This document shows positions 63,009 to 64,000 of a stretch of DNA of 64,000 nt, in pieces. A model generated the notes under the pieces. The model was not told the DNA's origin and made no database searches. It saw nothing but the letters and a program-made list of their open reading frames with translations. Each line of letters begins with the position of its first letter. Within the stretch, counting starts at the first letter, position 1. The position numbers were made by a program, and so were the translations under genes. The stretch comes from Sphingopyxis sp. JAI108 (lineage in GTDB: Bacteria; Pseudomonadota; Alphaproteobacteria; Sphingomonadales; Sphingomonadaceae). The stretch spans positions 1,984,001-2,048,000 of the forward strand of contig NZ_JACCCJ010000001.1 in the NCBI RefSeq assembly GCF_013410105.1, in the 5' to 3' direction.

Positions 63009-64000
63009 CAGAAGGCCTGCCCGATCGAGACATAGACGCTGACGCGCGCCTCACCCGGCTTGCGTCCGATCGGCGTCGCGATGTCAAAGCGCATCGGGCC
63101 GAAATTGGTGTAATAGCGCGCCCCGATCCCGGCGCCGAAGCGCAGGTTCTGGAAGGTTGGCGCGGACGAACGATAGACCTGCCCCGCATCGACGAAGCCA
63201 ACGACGCCGAAATTGCCGAAGCGATAGCGTGCCTCGACCGCCAACTCGTTCACGCTGCGGCCACCGATCGGGTCGTTGTTCGGGTCCTTGGGACCAAGCT
63301 CCTGATAACCGAAGCCGCGCACCGAGCCGCCGCCGCCGGCATAGAAACGCCGTGACGGGGCGAGCCGCTCGCGCGCCGCACCGACGATCGATCCGACACG
63401 TACCCGTCCTGCCAGCACGATGCTGTCGGTCACCGGATAATAGCCGCTGATGTCGGAGCGCAGGCGCGCATAGGGTGAAAAGCGCCCGGCGAGCGAGCCT
63501 TCGGGCTGGATCAGGCTCGTGATGCGAAAGCCCTTGGTCGGATCGAGCAGGCTGTCGGTGCGGTCCATCCCGACCTGCCCGGTCAACCCGAGGATCGTGT
63601 AGAAGTCGTATGACCGTTCGCCAGTCGCAAAATCATAATCATCCTCGCGCGTCGCAATCAGTTCGACGCCATAGGCATAGGTGAATTTCTTTTGCCAGAT
63701 GGGCGTCGAATCATAGCTGACGCGCGCGCCGACGCGGCCCGTGATCGCGTTGAACGCATCATAGGTGCTGCGTGTGACTTCGGTCACGAGTTCGAGCGTG
63801 CGGTCGCGGCGCCCCGCGTTCGACCGGCGCAGCGTCGCACCGATCCCTAGCTCCTGCGTTCCCAGCACGCCGCGAAAGGTCAGCGCACCTTCGGGCGGGA
63901 GCAGGTTGCGGTGCGTCCAGCTGCCCTCCAGCCGGATACCCTCGCCGGTGCCGTAGCCCGCACTGGCGGCGAGCGTGCGCGGCGGGCCGGCCTGCTGGGT
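63008..64000 (-). CDS. tamA: TamA/BamA-family outer membrane protein (partial)
   Basis: Partial: 330 C-terminal residues; the frame is open to the window edge at 64000. It is the 16-strand barrel of the Omp85/TamA type, with G-G-G-S-V-R-G-F-G-Y-Q-E-L-G-P (the RGF loop motif), then G-F-V-D-A-G-Q-V and a final S-I-G-Q-A-F with terminal Phe. The N-terminal POTRA domains lie outside the window. Adjacent tamB supports TamA over BamA. Confidence 0.88.
   Translation of the reverse strand, partial: TQQAGPPRTLAASAGYGTGEGIRLEGSWTHRNLLPPEGALTFRGVLGTQELGIGATLRRSNAGRRDRTLELVTEVTRSTYDAFNAITGRVGARVSYDSTPIWQKKFTYAYGVELIATREDDYDFATGERSYDFYTILGLTGQVGMDRTDSLLDPTKGFRITSLIQPEGSLAGRFSPYARLRSDISGYYPVTDSIVLAGRVRVGSIVGAARERLAPSRRFYAGGGGSVRGFGYQELGPKDPNNDPIGGRSVNELAVEARYRFGNFGVVGFVDAGQVYRSSAPTFQNLRFGAGIGARYYTNFGPMRFDIATPIGRKPGEARVSVYVSIGQAF

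Noticed and set aside
1..64000. CRISPR array, prophage, insertion sequence or toxin-antitoxin pair
   Set aside because: I looked for regular direct repeats, integrase and transposase motifs and small paired genes on both strands and found none.

Overview
The window is GC-rich, almost gap-free chromosomal DNA (no gene-free stretch longer than about 190 bases) with the gene content of an alphaproteobacterium of the Sphingomonadales, probably Sphingopyxis-like. Pointers are a GcrA cell-cycle regulator, a CysNC fusion, an HspQ gene, an NrsF-type anti-sigma factor beside an ECF sigma factor, many sphingomonad-style amidohydrolase, M13 peptidase and esterase genes, and REP-like hairpins with a GCGAA(A/G)GCCGG core. 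The genus is inference; no rRNA is present. I see no phage, insertion sequence, integrase or CRISPR array, and base use looks uniform.

Layout. 0-7.7 kb: exported TolB-propeller/amidohydrolase, tRNA-Ser(CGA), Yip1 protein, hspQ behind a sigma-32-like promoter, ABC-2 permease, gcrA, thioesterase and an opacity-type porin. 7.8-12.4 kb: parE, then a coupled trio of ECF sigma factor, four-helix membrane protein and beta-lactamase-fold hydrolase. 12.4-18.9 kb, minus strand: LysR regulator, apaG, metZ, leuB, recO, thioesterase and uvrC. 19-25.7 kb: SDR, zinc-binding dehydrogenase, then the sulfate-activation operon cysD-cysNC-cysQ with a LysR gene upstream. 25.8-38.8 kb: leucine/acyl-CoA catabolism (ivd with three small coupled genes; mccB-mccA-MaoC-CitE-like lyase; a second acyl-CoA dehydrogenase; a MerR regulator with a perfect dyad at its start), interrupted by an M13 peptidase and a phospholipase-D protein.

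38.9-52 kb: lipoprotein, hisI, purF, SDR, class C-type serine hydrolase, CFA-synthase-like methyltransferase, YdjM-like membrane protein, korAB, HSL-type esterase, rppH, family 5 uracil-DNA glycosylase, folK and tRNA-Lys(TTT). 52-58 kb: nucleotide-sugar epimerase, then the most notable locus: a six-gene minus-strand operon encoding a bufferin-type precursor peptide (DUF2282), its MNIO enzyme (DUF692), the DUF2063 partner, a DoxX protein, an ECF sigma factor and an NrsF anti-sigma factor, preceded by a matching ECF promoter. Such operons (gig/buf) are known from Caulobacter and Legionella as copper/gold-responsive RiPP systems. galE is divergent from it. 57.8-64 kb, minus strand: a GDT1/UPF0016 manganese exporter with a clear yybP-ykoY manganese riboswitch, a small lipoprotein, tamB and a partial tamA.

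Metal handling is a recurrent theme at the right end (copper-binding RiPP operon, then a Mn-riboswitch-controlled exporter); branched-chain amino acid breakdown dominates the centre.
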